NCBI RefSeq assembly: GCF_022605725.1
Contig: NC_065548.1
Span: 38,929,131-38,993,130 of the forward strand
Direction of reading: 5' to 3'
DNA: 64,000 bases
DNA from: Anthonomus grandis grandis
Taxonomy: Eukaryota > Arthropoda > Insecta > Coleoptera > Curculionidae
Made by a program: the position numbers and the translations under genes. The notes under the pieces are model-generated. The model was not told the DNA's origin and made no database searches. It was given only the letters and a program-made list of their open reading frames with translations. Shown piece by piece: positions 11,501-22,440 of this stretch; the stretch's first letter is position 1, and each line of letters begins with the position of its first letter.

Positions 11501-11776
11501 GTCAATCTTAACTTCAACAGATTTATTGGAGAATAGTCGTTTCGGTTTTATGAGGGAATAATTGTGTTTACTTAGAACTTAATATTTTAATGCAGACTAG
11601 GGTATAGCATCATGCCAAGGCCTAAGAGTATTATCAGTATTATTAAAATTTGTTGTAGAGAAGTGACCAGAACAAATTCTATAGATTCAAGTTTTACTAA
11701 AATTTACATTGCATATCTCAATCCTTGTTTTTCTTGTTATCGAGTCAAAAAAAAAAAAACAGGAGCAACGGTGTCG

Positions 11777-11849
11777 CGGGCTGGCTTACCGTACAGTGTG
11801 ACACTGTTATCCTTAAAAGGGATTAGATAGGTCTACGGGCTGGCTTACC
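11777..11849. repeat. 14-bp direct repeat, 59 bp apart
   Basis: CGGGCTGGCTTACC occurs at 11777-11790 and 11836-11849, in a locally GC-richer block of about 11750-12370. I could not attach the block to any element. Confidence 0.6.
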
Positions 11850-12555
11850 AGACAGGGAGGTTCTCTTAATCCGGAATGTCCTCTCACACTTTTTCATATA
11901 GGTGGCTCTCCTAATAAAAGATTTTTGTCTATCCCGCTTTTCATCCTATTCCTCACAAATGCTATTTCCGTTAAACCTGGGACCATATCCATACTTATTA
12001 AGAACCTTGAATCGTGCGCATCATGTTTTGATTAAGCCTTTCTACCTGGATAGTCGAATTTACCGACCGTTTTAGATAAATGGTGTCTGACTAAACTATA
12101 CAAGATTCTTTACCATTTGATGTATTAACCTTAGATACCGCTATGTCTCTCCCTAGAACCTTGCTACTTCGATGACACACTTCTCGATACTTCGTTATCT
12201 TTGTTTGTTAGTCAGATAAACCATAGAACCGTAGAAAAGAACTTTATAATAAAGATGAATCCTTGAAATCCTTGAAATCACTGTCTCAAGGCTAGTTGTG
12301 TTCACGTGGGATATCAGCTACATATTTCCTGATGGTGGCGCCCGAGAAATCGTTTCGAAATAAAGCCGATTAGCTTATTACTCCAGGAAAAAGTGGCACC
12401 ATTATTTTAAAATGGAAACTCTTCGGCTAAGTAAGTGACAGTTACAATGTGTATATATCAGAAAAAGGATAAGACTGAAAATTGATCTTTAAGGTATTTT
12501 AATACTTGCTATCTCTTTGCTAACTTAATCACATCGAATTATTGAGCCGCATATA

Positions 12556-12852
12556 TAGGGTGGCCATTTGAAAACGAAATAGAGCCTATTTTGGGTCCCT
12601 CAGAATATTTTCGAAAAAATCCTCGGACCCGTCAATTTTTGATTCAAGGGAGAACCATTTTTTTGCTAGTTTCGCCCCCTGAGGGCAAAGCCCTAGCGGG
12701 GGTGACAAGGGCCCCCAAGATTTTAAATGAAATGGGGGGTCGAGTGATACTTTATTTTGAAGGTATTTTTATGTGGATTATAACCCTAAAGTTTTAAATC
12801 GTTACTATTTGCCTAGTCGATACAGGGGCTAATAAAAGTTACAAAAAGATGT
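12556..12852 (+). repeat. Left TIR of copy A
   Basis: About 297 bp, inverted match to 14214-14511 with scattered differences. It contains a GC-rich patch with self-complementary CCCTGAGGGC and GGGCCCCC strings, and the internal terminus at 12823. Confidence 0.92.
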
Positions 12853-13122
12853 CAACAAAATGCTTGTAAATTAATTTAGCAGTTAAACAAATACAAAAAT
12901 TTTGTTCTCCTACATTGTGAACCGTACTTTCTGTTGTTTTTTCTTTAATACCCGTAGGTATCTATGCCAATATTGCGAAGGAACTCTTCGTGATTGTTGA
13001 GACTGTTATTATAGCAACATTTTGAAGTTTAATTATAGTGGTTGTCAATTACTGTTGTCAGATCATAGTGTGTCAAACAAATAGCTCTTTAAAGTTAGTT
13101 AGTTACAAGATTGAGTGTTATA

Positions 13123-14175
13123 ATGGTTTATTCATTTGCTGAAAGAGTTGAAATAATTTCTCTTTTCTTTGCGAACAATGAAAATGCTAATAGAACTGCC
13201 CAGCTCTTTAACACACTACAACACCCTAATCGACAGGTCCATCGCAAGTACATTTTGGAATTGGTTCAAAAATTTAGGGAAACTGGGTCTGTGGCTAATA
13301 AAAAGCGCGAAATGGATAATCCAGTGGTAAATGAAGCTTCAGAAATAGCTATTTTAGACCATATTGTGCAAGATCCTACACTGAGCACAAGGAAGTTACC
13401 AACCGTGTCTGGTATTAAGAGAAGCAGCATTCAGAAGATATTAAAAAAAACAAGTTTCATCCGTACAAAATGCATCTCGTACAAGAACTAAACGAAGACG
13501 ATTTTGATAGGCGAGTACAATTTTGTGAAACTATATCTGAACAAGCCGCCAATGATCCACACTTTCTATTTAATGTATGTTTTTCTGACGAATGCTCCTT
13601 TTTCCTAAACGGTACTGTGAATCGTCACAACTGTGGCTATTGGGCTGATTCAAATCCCAGAATATTTCGTGAGGTGCATACACAACATTGAAAAATTAAA
13701 TGTTTGGGCTGGCATTTTTGGTAAACATATCGTAGGCCCCTTTTTTTACGTGGCAATTTAACAGGAGAGATGTACCTGGAGTTATTAGAAAATACAATTC
13801 ATCCAGCATTAGTGAAGATACTAGAAAATAACAGAGAGTACTTGAAAAATCGTCTAGTATTTCAGCAAGATGGGGCGCCACCCCACTATGCTGCAAGGGT
13901 TCGTCAATATTTGGACCAAACGGTTCCAAGACAATGGATTGGCAGAAGAGGAGCTATTGAATGGTCTCCTCGTTCCCCGAACTTAAGCCTGTTAGATTTT
14001 TTTTAAAATTTATGCTAGTCAGTCAACATCGCTACACCTTTTGCGACAAGGAATAATTGATGAATGTCGTCAAATTACCCCAGAAATTTTGCAAAATGTA
14101 CGGGAAAGGTTTGAGCAAAACCTGTATTATTGTATGGAAGTCGAAGGCCAACACTTTGAACATTTACTTGATTGA
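13123..14175 (+). pseudogene. Copy A transposase, DD41D type, frameshifted
   Basis: About 350 codons from ATG 13123 (MVYSFAERVEII, the start used by relatives) to TGA 14175. The N-terminal helix-turn-helix region includes NRTAQLFN and VQKFRETGSV. The DDE domain has CFSDECSFFLNG (first Asp), NRHNCGYWADSNP, LNVWAGIFG, FQQDGAPPHY (second Asp) and IEWSPRSPNLSLLDFF (third Asp). I count 41 residues between the second and third Asp. The usual SPD is SPN here, but the final catalytic LD is kept. Lesions are a frameshift near 13460, a break near 13690, another in the T run near 13741, and a stop after LDFF near 14005. The tail LYYCMEVEGQHFEHLLD is still readable. It cuts and pastes the element in the nucleus when intact; this copy cannot. 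Confidence 0.9.
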
Positions 14176-14213
14176 TTTTATCTTTAAGCCCTTTATTTAA
14201 AATTATACTTTTT

Positions 14214-14511
14214 AACATTTTTTTGTAACTTTTATTAGCCCCTGTATCGACTAGGCAAATAGTAACGATTTAAAACTTTAGGGTTATAATCCACATAAAA
14301 ATACCTTCAAAATAAGGTATCACTCGACCCCCCGTTCCATTTAAAATTTTGGGGGCCCTTGTCACCCCCGCCAGGGCTTTGCCCTCAGGGGTCGAAACTA
14401 GCAAAAAAATGTTTCCCCCTTGAATAAAAAATTGACGGGTCCGAGGATTTTTTCGCAAATGTTCTGAGGGACCCAAAATAGGCTCTGTTTCGTTTTCAAA
14501 TGGCCACCCTG
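14214..14511 (-). repeat. Right TIR of copy A
   Basis: Inverted partner of 12556-12852. Its outer end is CAGGGTGGCC read on the minus strand, next to TA at 14512-14513. Confidence 0.92.
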
Positions 14512-14519
14512 TATAAATA

Positions 14520-16430
14520 TCTTTAAATATGACCGCAGTAACCGAATAGTATTAATATAAAAATGAAAAACCATTCCTATATTTGTATACTAATAATTGT
14601 GTTAATTAATATGTAACATACAGTGACTATAATGTGCTAGAAGAACCTAAATTTTAAAAGTATTTTAAATGCATTTAATTAAAAAAATCTTATATCTCTA
14701 AGTCAATATTGTAAAAACATGGTAATAAGATATATTAATCCCGTAAATTGTACCTATTTTTTGAATTGAATTAAAAACCATAAAATCCGCTCATTTGTTT
14801 CCGAAGTATTAAAACTAATGAACCTTTGGGCCACTAAAAATACAAAATTGGGTTTAAAAATGCTTCTCGAATAAGAGTAAAATGGCTCATATATCATTTC
14901 ATTTATTGGAAATTTGATATTACAAATGTAGGAAATGCGATAAAGCCAAACAATTTTATATTGAATAATTGTAGGCGCTGCTCGAAATAATAAATATGTG
15001 CGTATATTTATTATTTATATATAAGATATAGATAGATAGGGTGAGCTGTTAGCGATGCATGTATGTAATCAGATACATTAAAAGATATAAGAATGGTTCA
15101 AGTTCTAATGGTAATTTAAAATTTAAAAAGATAAAATGTTATTATATCTTTGTTGTCTTAAATAAAAAAAAGGATTGATCAACCACCGCTAACGTCACAC
15201 TTCTATTAATTACATTTCATATAATATTATTAATTGCAACAACTTGCAAATTAAGTAGTGTTATATGGGCAAAGAATAATGGTTTAACCTATATAATAAA
15301 TTAATTGGAATTCATAATGATCATAAATTTAGTCGAGTGTTAAGTAACCTATCAATGTTCATAAACGTCGCTATGACAACAATCGCCCGACTTCGTGTCG
15401 CCCGACCGTACAGGTGTGCGTTGTGATTGGAAATTGGTTGATTCCGAATTGTTAGGTAAAATAAAGATACGTAACATAATAATCCATTTTATGTTTTGCA
15501 ATATACCTACGTTAATTATTTGAAAGTAGTAGAATTTGATTTTAATAAGAAATTTTGTTTGAAAATCATTTTAATATTCTCTAAAGTTCTTTCAGTTATT
15601 TTGATGTTTATCCTGCGTAATATTTGCTACGCATATGTTGTTATGATTGGTTTTATTTAAAATATCATAATAAAATTAAGAACAAATTAAAAACGTATAT
15701 TAATTTCTTGTAGTATAATATGTTTATTGAACTCTTAACAATCCACACTTAATTAATATAAATTAAATTAAATTTATATAAATTAATATAACTTCATAAA
15801 TTAAACTTAATTTAATTAGGACTTTTTTTATCAGAATGGCAAAAATATCAATTATAGACCAAAAATGATGCATTCTTCATTACTACGGTAAAATTGTATG
15901 CATATCTGTTGGGTATCTTATCCTTTTTTTAGTTCTTAAAATTATAGTTTCCACATATTTGTCGTATATACCTATAAAGGATTCCACATACTAAGACTGT
16001 TCACACAAATAAGCATATCTAAACTATTATTCAAGGTCCATTCTGTTTGAATCACAAAACAGTTTTACCAATAACCAAAACTCTTTTTTTCACTCTCGAC
16101 ACATGTGTCGCTAACAATGTTAGCATCTTCGGAAAAAGATTAAGACTTGTTTTGTTTTGGAGTTTTGATTAGTTAGCAACTGCGTTGTGATTTGAGTGGC
16201 ACAGCAAAGATTCCAAGCATTTATCATTCTATTTCGTTTTACTCTCTGGAGCATATTTTAAACACCCATTCTTGCTAGCTTATTCTAAAATATGGTTTGC
16301 TGAATCTTTCATTTTGCTCTTTGAAGATTATTTATTATCTAGGGAAACCTGAGAAATTGTATGGAAAATATGCTTTAAGGATAATGTTTATGGATTAAGG
16401 ATAATGGATAATGGATTTATCTCTACTCCT
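14520..16430. other. AT-rich stretch with a few palindromes, no gene
   Basis: No coding motif was found. Small exceptions are a CG-containing patch near 15370-15420 with TCGCCCGAC twice, and two adjoining palindromes at 16097-16124 listed separately. Confidence 0.5.
16097..16124. repeat. Two adjoining palindromes
   Basis: CGACACATGTGTCG (16097-16110, perfect 14-bp palindrome) is followed immediately by GCTAACA-A-TGTTAGC (16110-16124). Two back-to-back hairpin-capable sites in otherwise plain AT-rich DNA could be protein-binding sites or a remnant of a foldback element. Confidence 0.7.
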
Positions 16431-16439
16431 TAAAAAATC

Positions 16440-17170
16440 TCTTAAATTATGTATAGTGCAAAACACCACTTATATGGATTACCTTTGACCATGTTCTTTA
16501 ATTACCATCTAACTGGAATACATTTTATATTGTTCTCTTCATATAAAACATGGTTTTTTAACAAAAAGCTTTGCTTTATAGTATTAAAATCTAATATGAA
16601 TAAAGTGGATTATGGAGTTCCTCAAGACTTGATACTGGGGCCTCTCTTGTTTTGAATTTATATTAATGACATTAACTATGCCTCTTTCGCATCTCAGCTG
16701 TAGCTGTTTGCCAATGACACTACGCTGTTAAAACAGGGTTATCAGCTTATCAATTTGATAGTGTCAGTGCAGTCGGTTTGTGTTTTCGCTCTCCAGAGAC
16801 GGGCTCTTTGGATTTCTATAGGGTTGATACCGTAAGTATGCTAGGACGAACTTTGCTAAGCTTAGGTTGCTCACGGTGCTGTCGGAGTATATTTTTCTTG
16901 TGCCTTTCCTTTGTTTATGAATGTTGCTCGATATGCTATAAGCAATCTATACCATCACTACATCACTGGGTGGGTTCGAAACTTAAGAACTGATACTTGA
17001 GATTGCAGAGGACTCATTTATTCATTAACTATTTTTTTCCACTCTTTTACAATAACTTACCCAAACATCTAAAGAGGTTGTCACTATAAGGTTAGAACAA
17101 TGAAATAAAAAAGGTTTTGCCGATTTCTACAGCATTGAGGACTTTTGTTGTACAATTTTGTATAACAAAT
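16440..17170 (+). pseudogene. LINE RT/C-terminal relic, plus strand
   Basis: VDYGVPQDLILGPLLF at about 16605-16652 is the RT block normally read GVPQGSxLGPLLF. It is followed by IYINDI and a decayed FANDTTLLK (FADD block). Further on, RRALW..., NVCSICYKQ and the tail NLPKHLKRL near 17055 match the C-terminal region of CR1/L2-like ORF2. It has many stops and shifts and no ends could be placed. It is one of the few plus-strand LINE pieces here. Confidence 0.7.
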
Positions 17171-17699
17171 TTTATTAACCGGGTTTAATTTTGTATGAAT
17201 TATTCATTTAAAATAAAATATTCTTCATATTATTAACTAATGTGTAGGATATGAAGTTTAATTTCATAGGACATATGAAATGTAACAAGCATGAATTGTT
17301 CTATCATATTTTCGTTGCAGAAGAATAACTTCAGATCGTTCGTGTCTTTGAATAGGTTTTCTTAACGTCGTTACTATAATATATATATTTCAACCAATTT
17401 TAAAAGTAGATTCAATATAAGTTTTTTGCTTTGATCATTATTCCCAACTTAAAAAAAAGTTGTTATTTTTTTTAAGATGCCGAATGTTATAGGAGAATTT
17501 AAAATTTCGGAAACTTTATGTAAAACTTATATTTTATATGACCCTATAAAAATTCCATAAAACCTTCAAAAACATCAAAGTACTAAAGGATTTATAGTCA
17601 AGTAACTTTGAACTTTTAGTATTTGTCTTTAAGGTCGCTTGTATAATTTGTCAAGATATTGTGGTGCTAAAAGACTACATACTAAAAATAGTAAAAGAG

Positions 17700-18345
17700 T
17701 TTTTTTTTTCAAATTCAAATACATTTTATTTGCCAAATAATAAATTATACAAGACATTTTATGTTGATTCTCTATCCCTCGATTATGAAATAAACCATTA
17801 GTCAACCATTAGACCTGTACTCGTAAATACTGTAATTATGGTATTACTATATTAGGTATTTGGGTAAAGCTAAACACCCTAGTACTCTGGGATGTTCATT
17901 TTTAAGAAGCAATAATTCATATATTAAAATAATAATATTTTTTTCTGCTAGTATTTTTAATTTGTCCTGTTTGAAAAACATACTCAACAATTATACTTTC
18001 CATTCCTTTGAAAGATTGTTTCCTATTTGTACAGAGCACTATATTTAAAAGAGCGCTTAAAAGCTTTAGTCCTATGCTGAGATACGACAAAATCCTTGTT
18101 GGTAATGGTTAGGTGCAAATGTTCAAATACCTTATGCTGACTTCTCAAATAGGTTGGTTTGGGTTTGCTGTGGAACAGTTTTTTGCTAAAAATATTATTC
18201 GCGTTAAGGTAAGGCATAATATGATTTCTGTATAAAATATTATAGGCAAATTTTATGCAGGAATGTTGAATACTCTGAATATATGAAAACTTAACGAGTA
18301 CTACATAGACAACATCTCCATAATCGAATAGAGATAAAATGGATA
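17700..18345 (-). pseudogene. LINE 3'-end fragment (ORF2 C-terminus plus tail)
   Basis: The minus strand reads SILSLFDYGDVVYVV, QSIQHSCIKFAYNI and, in the longest frame, MPYLNANNIFSKKLFHSKP through RTKAFKRSFKYSALYK. These align block for block with the C-terminal domain of the intact ORF2 at 1415-4195 (FNFADVVYGP, RVQKSCLRLIYGI, MFYQRSFSYNIYLVYN). A 3' UTR with AATAAA follows and ends in an A-rich run (T9 on the plus strand at 17701). The piece is severely 5' truncated, as is common for LINE copies. Confidence 0.72.
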
Positions 18346-18768
18346 TAACAAAGTAGATATTTTTGTTTTTATGATAGATACTTTTTTATTAAGTTGCTTT
18401 AACTGTAAATATACAATTCTGTTCTGATTTTAACACGAATGAAGTAAAAAATATGGATTTTTCTAAAATTATCTCCTTTAGTTTCTTGCTTTCGCTATTA
18501 TTGGAATGAGTACATTATTTATAGTAAAATGCATTATATTTTAAATATTTGACAAGAGTATGCCGTTTATGTATAAATTTCTAAATCTTAAGAGGATTTT
18601 TTTGTAAAGAGATTCAAATTTAATAGTTTTATTACACATACAGGCAAAGTTTGACTGCCTTCTATTCACCATATCAAGCCAGCCTGCATCCTTAATTTTA
18701 AATTTAATTTAAATTCAGTTTTATTTAAACATATTTTATAAACTCATCGCAATGACTGAATTGCAATA

Positions 18769-18776
18769 ACCTAGAG
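18769..18776 (+). repeat. Left 8-bp target duplication of the hAT element
   Basis: ACCTAGAG; its partner ACTTAGAG is at 22433-22440, with one mismatch. Confidence 0.8.
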
Positions 18777-19533
18777 CAACGTTACTCAAAGTCTGCTCCG
18801 CGGAGCCCCGGTGCTCCGCGATTCCTCCGGTAGGGCTCCGCCAGCAGTCATAATAAATGAATGCATGTATTAAAGCGGATCCTATAAGAATAAAGTTACC
18901 TAAGGTAAAAATAAACAACCAAAACGGAACGCCTACTTATAGGTGTTACTGGTACATATACGAAAATTTAATATATGTATTATTAAGTAAACGCCCGACC
19001 TATTACATCGAAATGTTACAGCGTTACTCGTATGCCACCATTCGTCCCCGGACTATAAGCAATCGACTGACCTCGGTTCGTAGCGTTGTTTCTCGTGCTC
19101 GTACGTCAACGTGTACTTCGGAGAAAATCGTCTGGCTCTCCGAAGTTTTAGAGGAATAATTCGAGATGATTCGATGGTTGCTGGTATAATTTAAAGGAGG
19201 ATTGTTTGGCGCGGAGAATTTATTAATCAAGCAACGTACCGCAAAATTTACTCACACCGCGCTCAGTATTTTATGTTCGCTTGTCTTGTTGTTGTTCGTA
19301 GTGATTGTAAAATCTTGTATTTCGTGCGTCAAGAGAGATCAAGAGAGAAGGTAAAAATACGAAAGTATGACGAATCATACATTAATCTCGGATTTGTTGA
19401 TTCCAACGGCTCACCTCTTTGTATGTTGTGCAGCAAACTCCTTCCTAATAGTTCGATGGTACCTGCTAAGATGCGCCGACATATAGAAACTGTACATTCC
19501 GACTTCAAAAACAAAAGTAAAGAATTTTTTCTA

Positions 19534-19856
19534 CAGGGTGTCCATTTATAAACTGACACATTTTAACTGCTTATAAGTCGAGAACGAACAATGACAACAA
19601 TGTGCGGTTTTCACAGAACTTCATCAATATTTTTAAAGTTTTTTTTGACAGTGTTGCCAAGTTTCAAAAAAAATAATAAAAATAAATAATAAAGAAAAAA
19701 AATAGATGATTTTCAAATGCCGATTTCTCAAAAATTTTAAATGTAACATCCTGTACTTTTTTATTTTACATGAAAGCCTATTAAATCTCCTTCCCAAAAA
19801 TGTATAAATTGTCTTAAATTTATTTTTTTTTACACAGCCAATTTTAGTACATGACA
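19534..19856 (+). repeat. Left TIR of copy B
   Basis: About 323 bp, inverted match to 20432-20747. It contains a self-contained 220-bp unit, 19534-19753, whose inner end reads TAACATCCTG followed by TA. Confidence 0.9.
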
Positions 19857-19899
19857 CCTTTTTGAAAATTTTCCTAGAATACATATTCGGTGATTGATG

Positions 19900-20306
19900 A
19901 ACATTGTTTCCAAAAAATGTTTCCAACATATCGGTGAAATTATTTCCATTCACTGTTGCTTCTTGAAAAAAAAATGGCCCATGAATTTTAGATTTCGATA
20001 CTGCACACCAAACGTTCAGCTTAGGAGAATCTCTTTCAAATTCGTTATACACTCGAGGATTTTTATCTCCCCAAATTTGGCAGTTATGCTTATTTACTCG
20101 ATGAGGCAACATACACTGATGTGAAATGTTGCCTCATCAGACATTATTAAATTGGTATCCGGCTCATTTCTAAAAAGATCTAGTAGTGTTTCGCACATTA
20201 AATATCTTTTTTCAAGGGCGCGATTTTCTATTTTTTGGAAAGTTTGAATTTTGTAGGGTTTAAACTTAATTATTTTTAGAATTTTATGTACTCTACTTTT
20301 TGACAT
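19900..20306 (-). pseudogene. Copy B transposase remnant, catalytic half missing
   Basis: The minus strand reads MSKSRVHKILKIIKFKPYK (20306 on), then LIMSDEATFHIS with the first catalytic Asp, a frameshift near 20110, HRVNKHNCQIWGDKNPRVY, LNVWCAVSKSKIHGPFFF and TVNGNNFTDML. The QQDGAPPH and SPDLxPLDFF blocks are absent, because sequence after 19900 runs into the left TIR. The N-terminal helix-turn-helix upstream of SRVHKIL is also truncated. An internal deletion removed about half the gene. Confidence 0.85.
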
Positions 20307-20431
20307 ATTTGTCGTTTGAGCTATCTTCCTGATAGATCAAACGACAGAACGAGAGATTGGGTTATTGTTTAAGGACAATACTTCTTTTACCAGCAAAATA
20401 TAATCCAACAGATTATCTTGTGCATTTAGGT

Positions 20432-20747
20432 TTGTCATTTACTAAAATTGGCTCTGAAAAAAAAATAATGAATTTAAGACAATTTATACATTTTTGGAAA
20501 GGAGATTTCACAGGCTTTCATGTAATATGAAAAAGTACAGGGTGTTACATTTAAAATTTTTGAGAAATCGGCCTTTGAAAATCATCATTTTTTTCCTCCT
20601 ATTTCAAGTAAATTTTAAAACTTGGCAACACTGTCAAAAAAAACTTTAAAATATTGATGAAGTTCTGTGAAAACCGCACATTGTTGTCATTTTCCGTTCT
20701 CGACTTATAAGCAGTTAAACCGTGTCAGGTTATAGATGGACACCCTG
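20432..20747 (-). repeat. Right TIR of copy B
   Basis: Inverted partner of 19534-19856. It contains the inner unit 20538-20747, starting TA/CAGGGTGTTACATTT on the plus strand and ending CACCCTG/TA. Confidence 0.9.
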
Positions 20748-22432
20748 TATGTAAAAAAGAACAATTATTAAGAAGCGAAAAAACTATGACGTAAGCAATC
20801 AGACTGTGAATAAAAAGGAGGAGAAGCGCACATTATCGCTGAAAAGCTAATAAAACCATGTGTGGTAGACATAATAAAATGTATGCTCGACGAAAAATCT
20901 GATAAAGCATCTTTCTACAGTGCCGCTTTCGAACGATACAGTTACGCGCCGAATTGGGGATATCGCAGCAAACATTAAACAAGAACTGCTTTTACGGCTT
21001 CAAAATAACAAATTCGTCTTGCAAATGGATGAGTCGACTGATGTTGTTGGACTGGCCATCTTGCTAGTAATTGAAGAAGATTTGCTTATGTGCTCATCGC
21101 TGCCTACTAACACAACCGGATAAGAAATTTTTAACACGATTAACATTTTTTGAAGAAAACCAACACGACTGGAATGATTGTATTGATATTTGTACCGATG
21201 TAGCCAAGGCAATGACAGGTAGAACAGCAGGAGTTATATCAGGAATAAAAATGAAAGCGCCAAATTGTAGTTCCAGCCACTGCGACCTGCATAGACACTC
21301 GCGGTTAAGAAAATGCTACCAAATTTAAAATTGGTTCGTGATGAGTCAGTAAAAATAATTAATTTTGTCAAGTCACGTCCACTACAATCCCGATTGTTCT
21401 CAATATTATGTGACGATTATGGTAGCGATCATAAAACACTATTGCTCCATACTGAAGTGAGATGGTTATCTCGGGGTAAAACTTTGACAAGGCTTTTTGA
21501 ACTAAGAACAGAATTAGGAGCTTCTCTTACAGATGTTCCTTTTAATTTAAAAGACCATTTGTCCGATAAAAGCTGGTTATTTAGACTAGCATTTTTAGCA
21601 GACATGTTTGGAAAACTTAACAAATTAAACCTGTCACTACAAGGAAAACAGACAAAAGTTTTTAATAACAAAATAACTGCCTTTAAAAGAAAATTAGAAT
21701 TTTGGATTACTTGTTTTGGTAAGAGAGAAATCGAAAGCTTTTCATTGCTAAGTGAGTTCCTTAGTCACCATAGTCTTGGTGATACAGAAATATCTTAAAA
21801 TGAAATATTTGTTGACTTGGTGCAATATCTCAATTATCAGCAAGGGACTTTTGAATCTTACTTTCCTGAAGAACAGAATACAAAACTGAAAATAAACTCA
21901 TGGATTCAAAACCCTTTTTCATCTAAATTGCAGAAGCCTGAAAATATGTCAAATCAGATCTATGAATCATTTCTAGAAATGACATCGGATACAAGCATGG
22001 AATCATTGTTCAAAATAATTTCACTAAATGATTTTTGGTGTAGGGTTCGTGATGAATATCCACAACTTGCCACAGAAGCTTTGAATGTTCTTCTGCCGTT
22101 CCCAACAACGTATTTGTGTAAAACGGGATTTTCAGCATATACACCTATAAAAACAAAATATCGCAATAGACTGGATGCCGAAGCAGACATGAGAATTCAA
22201 CTTTCTTCTATCAAGCCTGACATTACCCAGTTGATGAGGAATAAAAAACAATTACATGCCTTGCATTAAATCAACTTAGTGTTAATATTTGCTTACTAAC
22301 TCACTACTTACTGTATCTATCTTTATATGATTCACATATCACTGCTTTTGTTTTAGTTTAGAGTTTAGGGTTCCGTTAAAAATTTAGTTTTTTAAAAGGG
22401 TTCCGTCAACGAAAAAAGTTTGAGTAACACTG

Positions 22433-22440
22433 ACTTAGAG
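22433..22440 (+). repeat. Right 8-bp target duplication of the hAT element
   Basis: ACTTAGAG, matching ACCTAGAG at 18769-18776 at 7 of 8 positions. Confidence 0.8.

Larger units (their letters stand above)
12556..14511 (+). mobile_element. Tc1/mariner-type element, copy A (1956 bp)
   Basis: The element is bounded by TA dinucleotides (12554-12555 and 14512-14513). It has long inverted repeats, 12556-12852 and 14214-14511, with outer terminus (C/T)AGGGTGGCCATTTG. It carries one transposase gene with several lesions. A second standard terminus, TA followed by CAGGGGCTAATAAAAG, lies inside each repeat at 12823 and, inverted, at 14244. This defines a 1422-bp core, the usual size of a complete mariner-like element, framed by ~267-bp outer arms. 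See the findings on layered termini. Confidence 0.92.
19534..20747 (-). mobile_element. Tc1/mariner-type element, copy B (1214 bp), nested in hAT
   Basis: It is flanked by TA (19532-19533 and 20748-20749), with outer terminus CAGGGTGTCCATTTATA. Inverted repeats of about 320 bp cover 19534-19856 and 20432-20747, leaving only ~575 bp between them with part of a transposase. Each repeat begins with a unit that is itself bounded by CAGG...CCTG and TA (19534-19753 and 20538-20747). This is an internally deleted, non-autonomous copy inserted just after the hAT BED finger. Confidence 0.9.
19273..22269 (+). pseudogene. hAT transposase with BED finger, split and mutated
   Basis: The N-terminal part, 19273-19530, holds a BED zinc finger: CMLCSKLL, then KMRRHIETVH (C-x2-C and H-x4-H). 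It is cut by the copy B insertion. After 20750 the frame resumes in pieces. VTRRIGDIAANIKQEL and LQMDESTDVVGLAIL carry the first catalytic Asp region. NDCIDICTDVAKAMTG follows, then SSSHCDLHRHS (the CxxH block) and TEVRWLSRGK. An in-frame TAA at 21796-21798 separates these from the C-terminal dimerisation domain at 21817-22269, which includes ALNVLLPFPTTYLCKTGFSA and NRLDAEADMRIQLS. This is the order of the ZBED5/SCAND3-like group. The lesions are one insertion, a frameshift near 21110, one near 21310, and the TAA. The true start may be later than 19273, because the first 25 residues look non-family. Confidence 0.88.
18777..22432 (+). mobile_element. hAT (ZBED5/SCAND3-like) transposon, 3656 bp, interrupted
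   Basis: Termini CAACGTTACTCAAAGT (left) and CAGTGTTACTCAAACT (right, inverted) form imperfect TIRs. The flanks are ACCTAGAG (18769-18776) and ACTTAGAG (22433-22440), 7 of 8 matching, as expected for the 8-bp target duplication of hAT elements. It encodes a BED finger and a hAT transposase and is split by a Tc1/mariner insertion (19534-20747). GC-rich CTCCGCGGAGCCC-type strings near 18790-18850 lie just inside the left end. Confidence 0.9.

Noticed and set aside
12331..12346. GATGGTGGCGCCCGAG, similar to a retroelement primer-binding site after a possible LTR
   Set aside because: No LTR end with TG...CA, no gag or pol downstream and no matching second LTR were found, and the string is next to copy A. 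Treated as chance.
18857..19230. ORFs of about 100 and 68 codons on opposite strands near the hAT left end
   Set aside because: They lie in the non-coding 5' part of the hAT, have no domain, and overlap each other on opposite strands.
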